A DNA stretch of 43,454 nucleotides from a virus (IMGVR_UViG_3300045020_000320:1-43454); one strand, 5' to 3'; shown: positions 15,251-23,202, counted from the first letter of the stretch. Made by a program: numbers and translations. Notes: generated by a model not told the origin, from the letters alone.

Positions 15251-15436
15251 ATGCCTGAGGACGACAAGAGCCCGCAGGAGCTCATCGAGGAACTGCGCAA
15301 GCGAGTGGACGCGCTCGAGCGCAAGGACCGCACGGCGAGCCATGCGTGGGCCCAGCGGAAGCTCGACGAGGCGGTCGAGGTCGAGGCGACCCTGAAGCGG
15401 CTGTACGGCAAAGGCCGGCGACGGCTGATGTTCTGA
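15251..15436 (+). CDS. Small coiled-coil protein, 61 aa
   Basis: ATG 15251, 3 bases after the TerL stop. Highly charged helix with heptads (LIEELRKRVDALERK). Stop directly abuts palindrome copy 7. Could be a terminase or head accessory; not recognised. Confidence 0.7.
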   Translation: MPEDDKSPQELIEELRKRVDALERKDRTASHAWAQRKLDEAVEVEATLKRLYGKGRRRLMF

Positions 15437-15457
15437 AAGTGAGGTCGACCTCACTTT
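15436..15457. promoter_or_regulatory. Palindromic operator-like site, copy 7
   Basis: Perfect 22-bp palindrome (core 15440-15453) in the gap after the coiled-coil gene. The promoter box of the next gene (TAGGTT 15480) lies 17 bases farther away than in the standard arrangement, so the palindrome would be centred near -45. Confidence 0.85.
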
Positions 15458-15479
15458 GCTCGGGCGCCATGTACGCGCG

Positions 15480-15485
15480 TAGGTT
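15480..15485 (+). promoter_or_regulatory. Putative -10 box (TAGGTT), leaderless GTG
   Basis: CGCGTAGGTT, 6 bases before GTG 15492. Same box as in the palindrome-linked promoters. Confidence 0.55.
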
Positions 15486-15491
15486 CCCCAC

Positions 15492-16223
15492 GTGGCCAAG
15501 TGGATCCTGCTGAACGAAGTCTTCGTCGGTGTCACCCGGTTTTTCCCCGGTACGATCATCGACGACGCCGTCCAACCCCTTGCGCCGATCCAAGCCGTCG
15601 GCGGGCAGTTCTGGCCGGGCAGCGACCCGGTCGTCCTCGCCGCGGCGCAGCTCGCCCAACAGCTGAAGGCGCGAGGCCAGGGGCAGGCGTCGCCGCTCAG
15701 CGACATGGTGCACGCCGGCGCGCTCGCGTCGCTCCTCGACACTGACCAGCCTCTTTCGAATCCGACAGTCGACGGGCTGTCGTCGTTTCTGCCCGGGACC
15801 GTGGCTCCTGCTCAGGAGGCGCGCACCAAGACGGCGATCTACACCGCGCAGACGACGGCCGCGTCGCACACGAGCATCCAGGTCGGTCCGAACATCCCGC
15901 TTCCGGGCACCGCCGGCGCTCCGTGCACGCAGGGGCAGTTCGACCTCGACGTCGAGCTCTCGATGGTCTCGACGACCACGGCGGTCGGTGCTCGGTTCAA
16001 GATGTCGTGGAGCTGGGCGGTCGTGACCCCAGGCTCGCCGGTCGCGATGGGTGCGTTGCTCACGTCGTTGCAGATCGGGACGAACGCGGGGGCGCCGCCT
16101 TCGGGGTGGTCGGCCGCGTTGCAGCTCGACGGGACGAGCAAGTTCGCCCAGGTCATTGTGACGGGCGATGCGAGCCTCACGGTCGACGTGAAGGCGCTGA
16201 CGCAGTGGGGCTACCTGTTCTGA
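15492..16223 (+). CDS. Putative virion/appendage protein, 243 aa
   Basis: GTG start 6 bases after TAGGTT. The N-terminus MAKWILLNEVFVG is nearly identical to that of the protein at 36141-36863 (MAKWILLNEVLLG), and both continue with FPG(T/E)TI(I/N)DA and WP(G/A)(S/T)DPVV. The central and C-terminal parts are beta-rich and threonine/serine-rich, as in phage surface proteins, and differ between the two. I infer a shared virion-attachment N-terminus with divergent exposed domains. No enzyme motif. Confidence 0.65.
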   Translation: MAKWILLNEVFVGVTRFFPGTIIDDAVQPLAPIQAVGGQFWPGSDPVVLAAAQLAQQLKARGQGQASPLSDMVHAGALASLLDTDQPLSNPTVDGLSSFLPGTVAPAQEARTKTAIYTAQTTAASHTSIQVGPNIPLPGTAGAPCTQGQFDLDVELSMVSTTTAVGARFKMSWSWAVVTPGSPVAMGALLTSLQIGTNAGAPPSGWSAALQLDGTSKFAQVIVTGDASLTVDVKALTQWGYLF

Positions 16224-16224
16224 G

Positions 16225-16986
16225 ATGGCTCCCCCTGTAGGACTCGGCTCACGGCTCATCGGTCCGGACGCGATTCCGTTCGTCCCGACCGACCTGGCCA
16301 CGCTCGCGTGGTGGTTGCGCGCTGACCTCGGGCAGACGCCGTCGGGTGGACCGCTTTCGGGGTGGGCGGACCAGAGCGGCGTCGGCGACGTCAACGAGAA
16401 CGCCTCACAGGCGACGTCGGGCAGCCGCCCAACGGTCATCGCCAGCGACAGTGCGTGGAACCATCGGACGTCGCTGGCTCTCGCGAGCGCGAGCAATCAG
16501 TTCATGTCGACGGGCTTCTTCCACACGGCCCCTCCGGTCACGACTTCGGGCATCACGGTGTTCGTCGTCGGCAACACGGACGGCACCAGCTCCGCGCAGG
16601 TGTTCATCGATGACTTCAACGCGTTCGCGACAATGATGCTGAGCAACGGATCGAGCGCGTCGGAGATCAGCCTCAACTGCGGGGCTGCGTTGTCGGCGAC
16701 CATCGGCGCGGGCGCCCTCGCGGGCCCGAGCATCATGGCGTTCCAGTACAAAGCGGGCGCGTCGACGAACAAGCTGTACTGGAACGCGAAGACCCCCGTA
16801 GCGACTGGCTCGTGCGGCAGCGGGCAGCCGTCGTCGTTTGCGATCGGGTCGACGACGGGCGGCGCGCAATCGTTGAACGGCAAGGTGCTCGAGTACGCGA
16901 TGTTCAAGGCGCTGCTCGACAGCGCCGACATGAACTCGATGTGGGGCTACCTCGGGTCCCGGTACAACGTGTCGATCGGCGCGTGA
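16225..16986 (+). CDS. LamG/concanavalin-like surface protein, 253 aa
   Basis: ATG 16225 directly after the previous stop. The sequence has the pattern of a jelly-roll lectin domain: LAWWLRADLG, GWADQSGVGD, TVFVVGNTDG and KVLEYAMFKALLDSADMN before the C-terminus. Such domains bind carbohydrate or decorate virions. Stop at 16986 lies just before palindrome copy 8. Confidence 0.65.
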   Translation: MAPPVGLGSRLIGPDAIPFVPTDLATLAWWLRADLGQTPSGGPLSGWADQSGVGDVNENASQATSGSRPTVIASDSAWNHRTSLALASASNQFMSTGFFHTAPPVTTSGITVFVVGNTDGTSSAQVFIDDFNAFATMMLSNGSSASEISLNCGAALSATIGAGALAGPSIMAFQYKAGASTNKLYWNAKTPVATGSCGSGQPSSFAIGSTTGGAQSLNGKVLEYAMFKALLDSADMNSMWGYLGSRYNVSIGA

Positions 16987-16988
16987 CC

Positions 16989-17022
16989 GAAAGTGAGGTC
17001 GACCTCACTTTCCGCGTAGGCT
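16989..17022 (+). promoter_or_regulatory. Operator-promoter: palindrome copy 8 plus TAGGCT box
   Basis: 24-bp palindrome (GAAAG...CTTTC; core 16994-17007), then 6 bases after CACTT the box CGCGTAGGCT (hexamer 17017-17022), then 7 bases to ATG 17030. With transcription starting at the ATG the palindrome covers about -40 to -19. This copy is an archetype of the repeated arrangement. Confidence 0.75.
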
Positions 17023-17029
17023 CTTCGCC

Positions 17030-17533
17030 ATGGGCTTCCGCGACGACGATGACGAGTTGTGCCGGCCGGAGATCGTTCGGCGCAAAGGCTTCCGCGGTGA
17101 CACGCTCGTCTTCCAGGTGCAGTTCTTCCAGCCGGGGGTGCAAACGCTCGCGCCGTTCCTCCAGCGCTACCGGCGGGACGGCGCGCCTTCGACCGTGGCG
17201 ATGCAGGCGGCGACGCCGTCGGGCAACCCGCAGAACATCACGGGATGGTTCATCGCGTGTTTGCTCAAGTACCAAACGGCCGACCAGGACAATCAGGCGG
17301 TCGCGACCAGCAAGACGACCGGAGTGGCGCCGAACATCATCACGATCGTGAACGCGGCCGCGGGCATCGCCCAGGTGCAGTTCGGTCCGTTGAACACGAT
17401 CGCGCTCGCGGACGGCCCGATCCGGCTCGTGTACGACGTCCAGGGCATCGACCCGTCGGGCAACGTGTACACGGGGGAGCACGGTGAGTACCTGGTGTTC
17501 CCCGACGTGACGCGGGCCACCGCGCCCTTTTGA
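17030..17533 (+). CDS. Putative baseplate/tail accessory protein (BppU-like N-terminus)
   Basis: 167 aa, leaderless start 7 bases after TAGGCT. The pattern KGFRGDTLVFQVQF, then NITGWFIACLLK, then a C-terminal LVYDVQGIDPSGNVYTGEHG resembles small beta-sandwich tail accessory proteins of the BppU N-terminal type, which anchor receptor-binding proteins. Assignment by pattern only. Confidence 0.6.
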   Translation: MGFRDDDDELCRPEIVRRKGFRGDTLVFQVQFFQPGVQTLAPFLQRYRRDGAPSTVAMQAATPSGNPQNITGWFIACLLKYQTADQDNQAVATSKTTGVAPNIITIVNAAAGIAQVQFGPLNTIALADGPIRLVYDVQGIDPSGNVYTGEHGEYLVFPDVTRATAPF

Positions 17534-17611
17534 CCCTCCCGCGGGGGATTGGACCCCCTCGGGGTGAAAACGCGTCCACGGGGCGCGTGGACCAGGCGTT
17601 AGGGTCTGCCG

Positions 17612-17617
17612 TACCGT
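17612..17617 (+). promoter_or_regulatory. Putative -10 box (TACCGT) of leaderless promoter
   Basis: TACCGT, 6 bases before ATG 17624. Upstream, GCGCGTGGACC (17583-17593) is shared with the promoter at 6062. GTCCACG/CGTGGAC (17574-17592) forms a 7-bp inverted repeat that may be a hairpin or operator. Confidence 0.5.
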
Positions 17618-17623
17618 CGCCCC

Positions 17624-18229
17624 ATGGTGTTCACGACGGTCGGCAGGGAGCTTTCGGTAGGGGCGGATCCCGAGCCCGCGGCATGTGCGTCGTTCGGGCT
17701 CGTCGTGCTTGCGGCCAAGGAGCACCAGCACGTCGGCGAGCGGTTCCCGGACGGCGTCACCGTGAAGCGGGTCCCGCTGACCGACGACTACGAGGAGCCG
17801 AGCATCGACGACATCAAGCGGGCGACGGCGGCCGCCGAGTTCATCGCGTACACGATGAGTCCGTTCACCGTGTCGTTCGACATCTGGAAGAAGTACGCGC
17901 CGAAGCCATTGTTCGGGGGGAGTCCAGACGCCGACCCGCTCGAGCGCATCAAGCCGCAGAAGGTCCTCGTGACGTGCGAGGCGGGGGAGAACCGTTCGCT
18001 CTGGCTCGCAGGCATGGCGCTCGTCCTCGCCGGCGAGTGCGACGACGGCGAGTGCTGCCGCAAGTACTTGCAGGACCTCCGGGGAGATCGCGCATTCGCG
18101 AACGTTCACATGCGCAAATTGCTTGACCGGTTCATGCCGAAGGAGCTCAAGGCGCTGCGTAGTCCGTCGGTGTCCTTGATGAAGGCCGACACGTCCGGCA
18201 CGACCGAGGGTGGATTCTCGGTGAAGTGA
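17624..18229 (+). CDS. Dual-specificity phosphatase-like protein
   Basis: 201 aa. The segment VLVTCEAGENRSLWLAG carries the CX5R(S) signature of cysteine-based phosphatases (C118, R124), preceded by a beta strand and followed by a helix as in that fold. An acidic general-acid loop upstream (PLTDDYEEPSID) is plausible. The signature's usual His before the Cys is replaced by Thr. It sits in its own leaderless transcription unit among structural genes and is coupled to a DUF6527-like gene. Possible roles are dephosphorylating host proteins or nucleotides; unproven. Confidence 0.65.
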   Translation: MVFTTVGRELSVGADPEPAACASFGLVVLAAKEHQHVGERFPDGVTVKRVPLTDDYEEPSIDDIKRATAAAEFIAYTMSPFTVSFDIWKKYAPKPLFGGSPDADPLERIKPQKVLVTCEAGENRSLWLAGMALVLAGECDDGECCRKYLQDLRGDRAFANVHMRKLLDRFMPKELKALRSPSVSLMKADTSGTTEGGFSVK

Positions 18230-18555
18230 GCAAGCTCAACCACATCACGACGCACGACGGGGTGCACTACGGCTACGGGTTCTGGTGCCCGGGCTGCAAG
18301 GACGTCCACGTCATCACGACGCAACCGTACCCGGGCGGATGGACGTTCAACGGCAACGAGGAGAGCCCGACGTTTGGACCGAGCATCCACGTGCACCAAG
18401 TGAAACGGGAAGACGGCACGGTGTTCTCGCCGGCGTGTCATTCGTTCGTGGAGAACGGGCGCATCCGGTATCTCGGCGACTGCGGACACGAGCTCGCGAA
18501 TCAGGTGGTAGACCTTCTCGACTGGAAGGGTTGGAACGCGGAGGATTACGCATGA
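18226..18555 (+). CDS. DUF6527-like protein, 109 aa
   Basis: GTG 18226 overlaps the phosphatase stop. GFWCPGCKDVHVI, GGWTFNGNEESPTFGPSI, ACHSFVENGRIRYLGDCGHELANQ matches the DUF6527 family pattern frequent in phage genomes, with Cys/His residues that may bind metal. Function unknown. Stop overlaps the next ATG. Confidence 0.8.
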   Translation: MSKLNHITTHDGVHYGYGFWCPGCKDVHVITTQPYPGGWTFNGNEESPTFGPSIHVHQVKREDGTVFSPACHSFVENGRIRYLGDCGHELANQVVDLLDWKGWNAEDYA

Positions 18556-18944
18556 TCACCCAGGCCGACCTTGTCGCTCGCGCGGACGGCGGGCAGTTCG
18601 TGCTGACTCAGGCCGTGAACACGTCGATGACGACGGGGCCGCAGTTCCCGGGCGGGACGCATCCGCTGCAGCGGCTCGTTCCGCACGGCAGCGCGAACCG
18701 CACGGCGATCACGTGGAGCGCGGTGTATCGGCAGTGGCAGCTCCGGGGCAACACGCTCGTCGTGGACACCGCCGTCGCGGCGAGCTTCCTCCAGCTCGTG
18801 CTGAACGAGGCGAGCTCGCAGATGGATTGCGTCGACCTGCGGCTCAACCTCGTGAACGTTCCGCCGAACGCGACGCGCGCGTCATCGCCGACGGTCGGGA
18901 TGCCCCAGTTCATTCCGGGGCTTACGCCGTCGGGCGGCACGTGA
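18552..18944 (+). CDS. Hypothetical protein, 130 aa
   Basis: ATG 18552 overlaps the previous stop. Beta-rich, with ITWSAVYRQWQLRGNTLVVD in the middle. Likely a virion protein from its neighbours; not recognised. Confidence 0.6.
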   Translation: MITQADLVARADGGQFVLTQAVNTSMTTGPQFPGGTHPLQRLVPHGSANRTAITWSAVYRQWQLRGNTLVVDTAVAASFLQLVLNEASSQMDCVDLRLNLVNVPPNATRASSPTVGMPQFIPGLTPSGGT

Positions 18945-18993
18945 GCTAACGCAGCGCAAACGTTGCACTTGACCCGAGCTCAACCGGTCCGCG

Positions 18994-18999
18994 CATACT
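18994..18999 (+). promoter_or_regulatory. Putative -10 box (CATACT) of leaderless promoter
   Basis: CATACT, 7 bases before ATG 19007. A TTGACC sequence lies upstream at about 18969, with a 19-base spacer. Confidence 0.45.
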
Positions 19000-19006
19000 G
19001 CGCGGC

Positions 19007-19669
19007 ATGGGGACCATCATCCTCGACCCGGGAACGACTCCGGGCGCACTCGCTCTCGCGTAGGTCATCTGGAACTCGCTCACGGGGGTGTCGATTCAGA
19101 CGGGAGGGCAGGCGGCGACGTGGCCGTTTGCGCCCGACTCCTACGACTTCTCGACGCAGGGCGCGTGCACGATCACGATCACGGGGGACACCGGCGTCGC
19201 GATGTTCAAGTTCGCCGGTCCGAAGTCACCGACGATTCGTGGAACGATCGACCTCACTGCGTTGGAGGCTCAATTGAGTGGCTCACCGAATTACCTGGAC
19301 TACGACAGCCCGAGCCAGCTCGGACCCGCCACCTCGGTCATGCTCACCAGCCCGAACTTCACGCGGCAGAAGAGCGGCATCGTGTTCTTGACGGCCCAGT
19401 TCGACGGCACGCTCGCATCGCAGGCGAATTTCCAGGCGGCGCTCTACCGCGACTACGGGACGCCGGGGCAGGTGAACCTGAACCAGCTGGCCAACACGCC
19501 TGGCGGCCTGGGCGGGACGCCCTACGCCTCGGGGCACATCCACGACACCGACGTCCTGCCCGACAACAACCCGCACACCTACACCATCATCGTGTCGAGC
19601 ACGGCCGACCTCACGATCGCCGCGGGTGCCGCCAACATCATCGTGTTCGAGCAGGGCGGACCGGGCTGA
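19007..19669 (+). CDS. Putative structural protein with in-frame amber codon
   Basis: ATG 19007 follows a CATACT box by 7 bases and opens MGTIILDPGTTPGALALA. A TAG at 19061-19063 (codon 19) interrupts it, after which the same frame stays open to 19669 (VIWNSLTGVSIQTGGQAATW...). Without readthrough, the first alternative start is GTG 19088, giving 193 aa with no visible promoter box or ribosome-binding site. The body is beta-rich (FKFAGPKSPTIRGTIDLT) and resembles a virion protein. The TAG could be an error, a mutation, or a suppressed codon; other genes here end normally in TAG. Confidence 0.5.
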
Positions 19670-19682
19670 CGCGCTTTCGCGG

Positions 19683-19688
19683 TATCAT
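19683..19688 (+). promoter_or_regulatory. Putative -10 box (TATCAT) of leaderless promoter
   Basis: GCGGTATCATCC, 6 bases before GTG 19695. Best match to TATAAT in the window and decides the start of the sigma-like gene. Confidence 0.6.
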
Positions 19689-19694
19689 CCGTCG

Positions 19695-20906
19695 GTGGCG
19701 TTCGAGGAATCTGCCGCGGCGAGCTCCCCGCCGTCGGCTGAATCCCATGAGGAGTTGAGCCGGGAAGCCAAGCGCAGTCGCCGTCATCGGGACGTGCGCG
19801 CGTCGACGGTATCGCTCCGACGAATGCCGAAGCGCGATCGGCTTCTCGCGCGGATGATGTTTCCGCAGGAGGAGATCGACGCGAACCAGGCCGAGCGACC
19901 TCGCACGCGCGCCGATTGCTCGGCCGTCGAACGCCCGTGTCCATGGGTCGGGTGCCGGTACCACCTATATCTCGACGTCTCGCCGCGCACGGGCGCAATC
20001 AAGATGAACTTCCCCGACCTCGAGCCGGACGAGCTTCAGCACACGTGCGTGCTCGACATCGCGGACCAGGGCGGCGCGACATTGGATGCGACGGGGTTGC
20101 TCATGAACGTCACTCGCGAACGAGTTCGGCAGCTCGAGATCATGGCGTTGACGAAGACCGAGGAAAGGCATCTGCCCATGCTGCAGGAGATGAACGGCGA
20201 GGAGGTCGACCCGCTGGATCGGCGCCCGGTGAGAGGGGTGTCTGAGGGCATCAATGTGCTCGAGCTCGAGCAAGAACGCGCGCGCGTGGCGGAGAATGAA
20301 ACGACCGCCGAGCCCGATCCGGAGAATGAAACGACCGCCGAGCCCGATCCGGAGGACGAAGCCCCCGACGAGGATGACGCGGCGGTGCTGCACTCGGGCC
20401 CGTTTCTCCGGTGGTTCGGCATTCCGCGCGAAGACGACATCGCGGAAGGCGGCATCCTGGCTCCGGAGGAGTCGAAGCCCATGCCCGCGAAGATCACGAA
20501 GACCCAGAAGATCGTCGAAACTGTTGGAGAGCACCCGGGTTGGAACGCGAATGAGATCGCCGACTACATCGAAGACAAGCCCGGTCCGACGTCGGCGACG
20601 TTGTCTCAGCTCGTCGCCCGCGGCTTCGTTACGGCCGGGGGCAACCCTCGGAAGTACTTTCCGACGGCGAAGCAGTACGTCGCCCGCGGCACGGCGGGCA
20701 TCAATCGTACTGCGCCGGCGCGAAAGCCGAAGTCGAAGCCAACGATGACGAAGAGCAAGACGCGTCCGTCCCGCGCGAGCGCTGAGAAGATCGTTGCGAC
20801 GATGACGCCGATCGCCGGCGTGGAAGCGATGCTTGTCGAGTGCCTCGCGAATGCGAAGCGCGAAGTCGACCGCATCGAGGCGGCGCTGGCGGCGATCCGG
20901 GGATAG
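19695..20906 (+). CDS. Sigma-region-4-like regulator with winged-helix domain
   Basis: 403 aa from GTG 19695, 6 bases after TATCAT. Residues about 80-152 read [44 protein letters not shown] and [18 protein letters not shown]. The last part is a sigma-70 region 4.2 helix-turn-helix that normally contacts the -35 element. Similar CPxVxCxYHLYLDV proteins are, to my knowledge, typical of myxobacteria. A tandem [10 protein letters not shown] repeat and acidic linker (about 200-235) follow. A second DNA-binding-like domain follows ([25 protein letters not shown] ... [15 protein letters not shown], about 265-320), and then a basic tail. No regions 2 or 3 are present. Probably redirects or blocks host RNA polymerase at phage promoters. 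Confidence 0.72.
   Translation: MAFEESAAASSPPSAESHEELSREAKRSRRHRDVRASTVSLRRMPKRDRLLARMMFPQEEIDANQAERPRTRADCSAVERPCPWVGCRYHLYLDVSPRTGAIKMNFPDLEPDELQHTCVLDIADQGGATLDATGLLMNVTRERVRQLEIMALTKTEERHLPMLQEMNGEEVDPLDRRPVRGVSEGINVLELEQERARVAENETTAEPDPENETTAEPDPEDEAPDEDDAAVLHSGPFLRWFGIPREDDIAEGGILAPEESKPMPAKITKTQKIVETVGEHPGWNANEIADYIEDKPGPTSATLSQLVARGFVTAGGNPRKYFPTAKQYVARGTAGINRTAPARKPKSKPTMTKSKTRPSRASAEKIVATMTPIAGVEAMLVECLANAKREVDRIEAALAAIRG
20292..20351 (+). repeat. Tandem 30-bp repeat, two perfect units
   Basis: Units 20292-20321 and 20322-20351 are identical and encode [10 protein letters not shown] twice in the acidic linker of the sigma-like protein. A recent in-frame slippage duplication is likely. 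Confidence 0.85.
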
Positions 20907-20928
20907 GCTCCGGGTCGGAGGTCCGATC

Positions 20929-21552
20929 ATGAAAGCAGCGGTCGCGAACGTCTTCTTCCGATTCTCGACGTCCTTCGAGGGACATTGCTCGTGGATGTAC
21001 TGCGATGTGAAGGGGTACGTGACCACGGGCATCGGAAACCTCATCGACCCGATCGAAGCGGCGCTCGCCCTGCCGTGGTGCATCCAGGGGGACCCGACGC
21101 AGCCCGCGGACGTCGACAGCATTGCGGTCGCATGGCACGCGGTGAAGGCGCGCACCGACCTGTACCTCGCCGGCGGGGGTGCGTTCGCGCCGCTCACGAA
21201 CCTACGCCTGACCGAATCGGCGATCGACAACCTCGTGCAGGGCAAGGCGACCGACAACGAGATCGAGCTGCGGAAGCACTTCCCGGACTACGATGACCTT
21301 CCCGCGGACGCGCAGCTTGGCGTGCTCTCCATGGCGTGGGCGATGGGAGCGGACTTCGCTCCCGGGTATCCGAAGTTCACTGCCGCGGTGAACGCGTGCG
21401 ACTTCGTCGAGTGCGCCGCGCAGTGCTCCATGGACGCGACGGGTAATCCCGGGCTTCGCCCCAGAAACACGGCCGACGTAAAGTTGTTCACCGCCGCGGC
21501 CGCCGTCGTGTCGAACCACGGGGATCCCGACGTGCTAACCGGTTGGCCGTGA
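20929..21552 (+). CDS. Lysozyme-like endolysin
   Basis: 207 aa. ATG 20929 chosen because GGAGG stands 8 bases upstream. SFEGHCSWMYCDVKGYVTTGIGN carries the phage-lysozyme order of catalytic residues: E17, D26 and T32/T33 followed by GIGN. It would cleave peptidoglycan at the end of infection. No signal peptide is visible, so it needs a holin. A u-spanin candidate follows at 23712. A TAGGCT box at 20904-20909 may drive it with a short leader. Confidence 0.8.
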   Translation: MKAAVANVFFRFSTSFEGHCSWMYCDVKGYVTTGIGNLIDPIEAALALPWCIQGDPTQPADVDSIAVAWHAVKARTDLYLAGGGAFAPLTNLRLTESAIDNLVQGKATDNEIELRKHFPDYDDLPADAQLGVLSMAWAMGADFAPGYPKFTAAVNACDFVECAAQCSMDATGNPGLRPRNTADVKLFTAAAAVVSNHGDPDVLTGWP

Positions 21553-21899
21553 GCACGAAGGAGATCATCGACAAGCTTCAGGAGGTCCGCACCGAAGGGC
21601 TCGCGAGTCCGCGGACCTTCGAGCTCCTCGAGCTCATCGTCGCTCGGCTCGAAGGTCCGTGGGCGGTGCAGGAGGTACCGACGGCGAAGCAGCACAAGAG
21701 CTCGGGGTCGATGCCCGCGACGGGCGCGCGTCCGGGGGACGTCATTCGCGGAAGCGCGTGCCCCGTGTGCGGGCGGCGCCGGCGGGAGCGCGGCGAGTGC
21801 AAGGCGGACTTCCACACGCTCGGGGATTCGCAATCGCTCGCCGGGCAGGCGAAAGAGCTGTTCGCGTCGTCGGTGGAAAAGCTCGACGAGAAAAAGTGA
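21549..21899 (+). CDS. Hypothetical protein with CxxC motif, 116 aa
   Basis: GTG 21549 overlaps the lysozyme stop. N-terminal helices, central ACPVCGRRRRERGEC zinc-like motif, helical C-terminus. The final Lys and stop (AAG TGA) come from the left arm of palindrome copy 9. Could be a lysis accessory; not recognised. Confidence 0.65.
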   Translation: MSTKEIIDKLQEVRTEGLASPRTFELLELIVARLEGPWAVQEVPTAKQHKSSGSMPATGARPGDVIRGSACPVCGRRRRERGECKADFHTLGDSQSLAGQAKELFASSVEKLDEKK

Positions 21900-21914
21900 G
21901 GTCGACCTCACTTT
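21893..21914. promoter_or_regulatory. Palindromic operator-like site, copy 9
   Basis: Perfect 22-bp palindrome (core 21897-21910) that supplies the stop codon of the upstream gene. A TACTTT sequence follows at a non-standard distance, then a terminator, so this intergenic region of about 120 bases may combine repression with attenuation. Confidence 0.85.
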
Positions 21915-21964
21915 CGATTCCGGCTACTTTCCTGCGCAGGTTCCCGGTGGGACCGTGGGCAGGG

Positions 21965-22007
21965 CGCCCACCGGATTGAGAGCATCTCCGGTGGGCGTTC
22001 TTTTTCC
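21965..22007 (+). terminator. Rho-independent terminator
   Basis: 11-bp perfect stem (21965-21975 with 21987-21997), 11-base loop, followed by TTCTTTTT. It ends the lysozyme operon, or attenuates transcription entering the protease gene, whose ribosome-binding site GGGAGGA comes right after. Confidence 0.85.
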
Positions 22008-22020
22008 TGGGAGGAATCGA

Positions 22021-22914
22021 ATGAGCGTCATCGTGCTTCCGTCGGGTGCCAAGGTCGGTCGCGGTCTGAAGCAGAAGGACCCCGCGACGGCGCTCGTCTC
22101 GCTCGCGCTCACCCCCGTGACCGAGCACGCGCCCATCATGAAGGCGTTGAAGGCGCTGAGCGGACAGGCCGACCTCACGGCCTTCGTGAAGCGGATCCTC
22201 AACCAGGGGCTCAGCGAAACATGCTGGGCGCACTCGGCGACCGCGTTGAAGTTCGTCGTCGACATGATCCGCAGCGGCAAGGCGGACATGGTGAGCCCGC
22301 TGTTCTTCGCGAAGATCATGTACGCGCTCTATCGCGACGCGCAGACGCCCGCGGGCATGCCTCTCCCCGGACCCGGGCTCGAAGACCAGGGAGCGCAGCT
22401 GGACGACGCGCGCGATGCGTTTGCTCGATTCGGTTCCGTGCCGTTCGGCAAACCCGAGCAGGACGGCAACACCGACGTGCCGGCGACGCAGGACGATGAC
22501 GGCGATCCGATCCTTCTGCCCGAGCTCACCGTTCCCGAGGCGGAGACGGGCATCACCGTCCCATTCGGCGGCAGCTACGACATCGCCACGGGGGCGGGCG
22601 CGGGAGACCTCGTCGCGGCCTCGCTCGAGGCGAAGAGGCCCGTGTGGTTCGGCACGCTCGTCGGGCAGGCGTTCCAGGCGCTCGTCGCGGGCGACATCGC
22701 GCAGCCTTGCGACCCGAGCGACCCGACTGCCGGCGGGCACGCGATGGGTTATCTCGCGTACAAGACCGTTTCGGTGAACGGCACGAAGAAGCGCCAGTAC
22801 AAGGTGCTGAACAGCTGGGGCGCGGACTGGTGCGAGGGGGGATACGTGTGGGCCTCGGAGGAGTTCGTCGAGGCGAATTGGTCGGCACTTCCGTTTGAGG
22901 ACAACGCGCCATGA
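22021..22914 (+). CDS. Papain-like (C1) cysteine protease
   Basis: 297 aa; ATG 22021 after GGGAGGAATCGA. NQGLSETCWAHSATA reproduces the papain Q-x5-CW active site (Q62, C68). GGHAMGYLAY provides the catalytic His (about 240) and VLNSWGADWCEGGYVWAS the Asn (about 264) with the family's GxGY end. There is no signal peptide and only a short 50-residue N-terminal extension, so it acts in the cytoplasm or virion. It lies between lysis and fibre genes. Possible roles are virion maturation, host-protein cleavage or entry; C1 proteases are unusual in phages. Confidence 0.85.
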   Translation: MSVIVLPSGAKVGRGLKQKDPATALVSLALTPVTEHAPIMKALKALSGQADLTAFVKRILNQGLSETCWAHSATALKFVVDMIRSGKADMVSPLFFAKIMYALYRDAQTPAGMPLPGPGLEDQGAQLDDARDAFARFGSVPFGKPEQDGNTDVPATQDDDGDPILLPELTVPEAETGITVPFGGSYDIATGAGAGDLVAASLEAKRPVWFGTLVGQAFQALVAGDIAQPCDPSDPTAGGHAMGYLAYKTVSVNGTKKRQYKVLNSWGADWCEGGYVWASEEFVEANWSALPFEDNAP

Positions 22915-23186
22915 ACATCCAGCTCCCTGTCATCCATCTCCTCGTCATGCGTCTCGGAATGCTCGCCCTCGTGTTGGGCGGACTCGTCGTCGGCCAGATC
23001 ATCCTGTCGTGCACTCCGTCCGCGCCCGGGTCTCCGGCGCCGGCGGACGTGACGATCACGGTGACCGACGCCGGCACTGTCGTGCTCGTCGACGCGGGCA
23101 ACCCGTGCGCGGCAGCGCAGACGATCACCGACGCTCGCCTCATCTGGGCGGAGGGCGGGTCGCTCGCGGTTCCGTGTCCGAAGTAG
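22911..23186 (+). CDS. Small membrane or lipoprotein, 91 aa
   Basis: ATG 22911 overlaps the protease stop. A hydrophobic segment (LLVMRLGMLALVLGGLVVGQIILSC) ends in Cys followed by a proline/alanine-rich stretch, like a lipoprotein signal with lipobox, though the LSC box is imperfect. Could be an outer spanin-like or membrane-anchored protein linked to lysis. Confidence 0.6.
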   Translation: MNIQLPVIHLLVMRLGMLALVLGGLVVGQIILSCTPSAPGSPAPADVTITVTDAGTVVLVDAGNPCAAAQTITDARLIWAEGGSLAVPCPK

Positions 23187-23189
23187 CGG

Positions 23190-23195
23190 CATCAT
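23190..23195 (+). promoter_or_regulatory. Putative -10 box (CATCAT) of leaderless promoter
   Basis: TAGCGGCATCATC, 7 bases before ATG 23203. An identical 13-base TAGCGGCATCATC precedes the gene at 33134. Confidence 0.55.
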
Positions 23196-23202
23196 CACCC
23201 GC

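Noticed and set aside
13405-15258. Alternative + frame (617 aa) overlapping TerL
   Set aside because: It is one frame off the terminase, which has all catalytic motifs.
17534-17570. GC-rich inverted repeats after the 17030 gene as a terminator
   Set aside because: Short stems without a T-run; possible but not supported enough to annotate.
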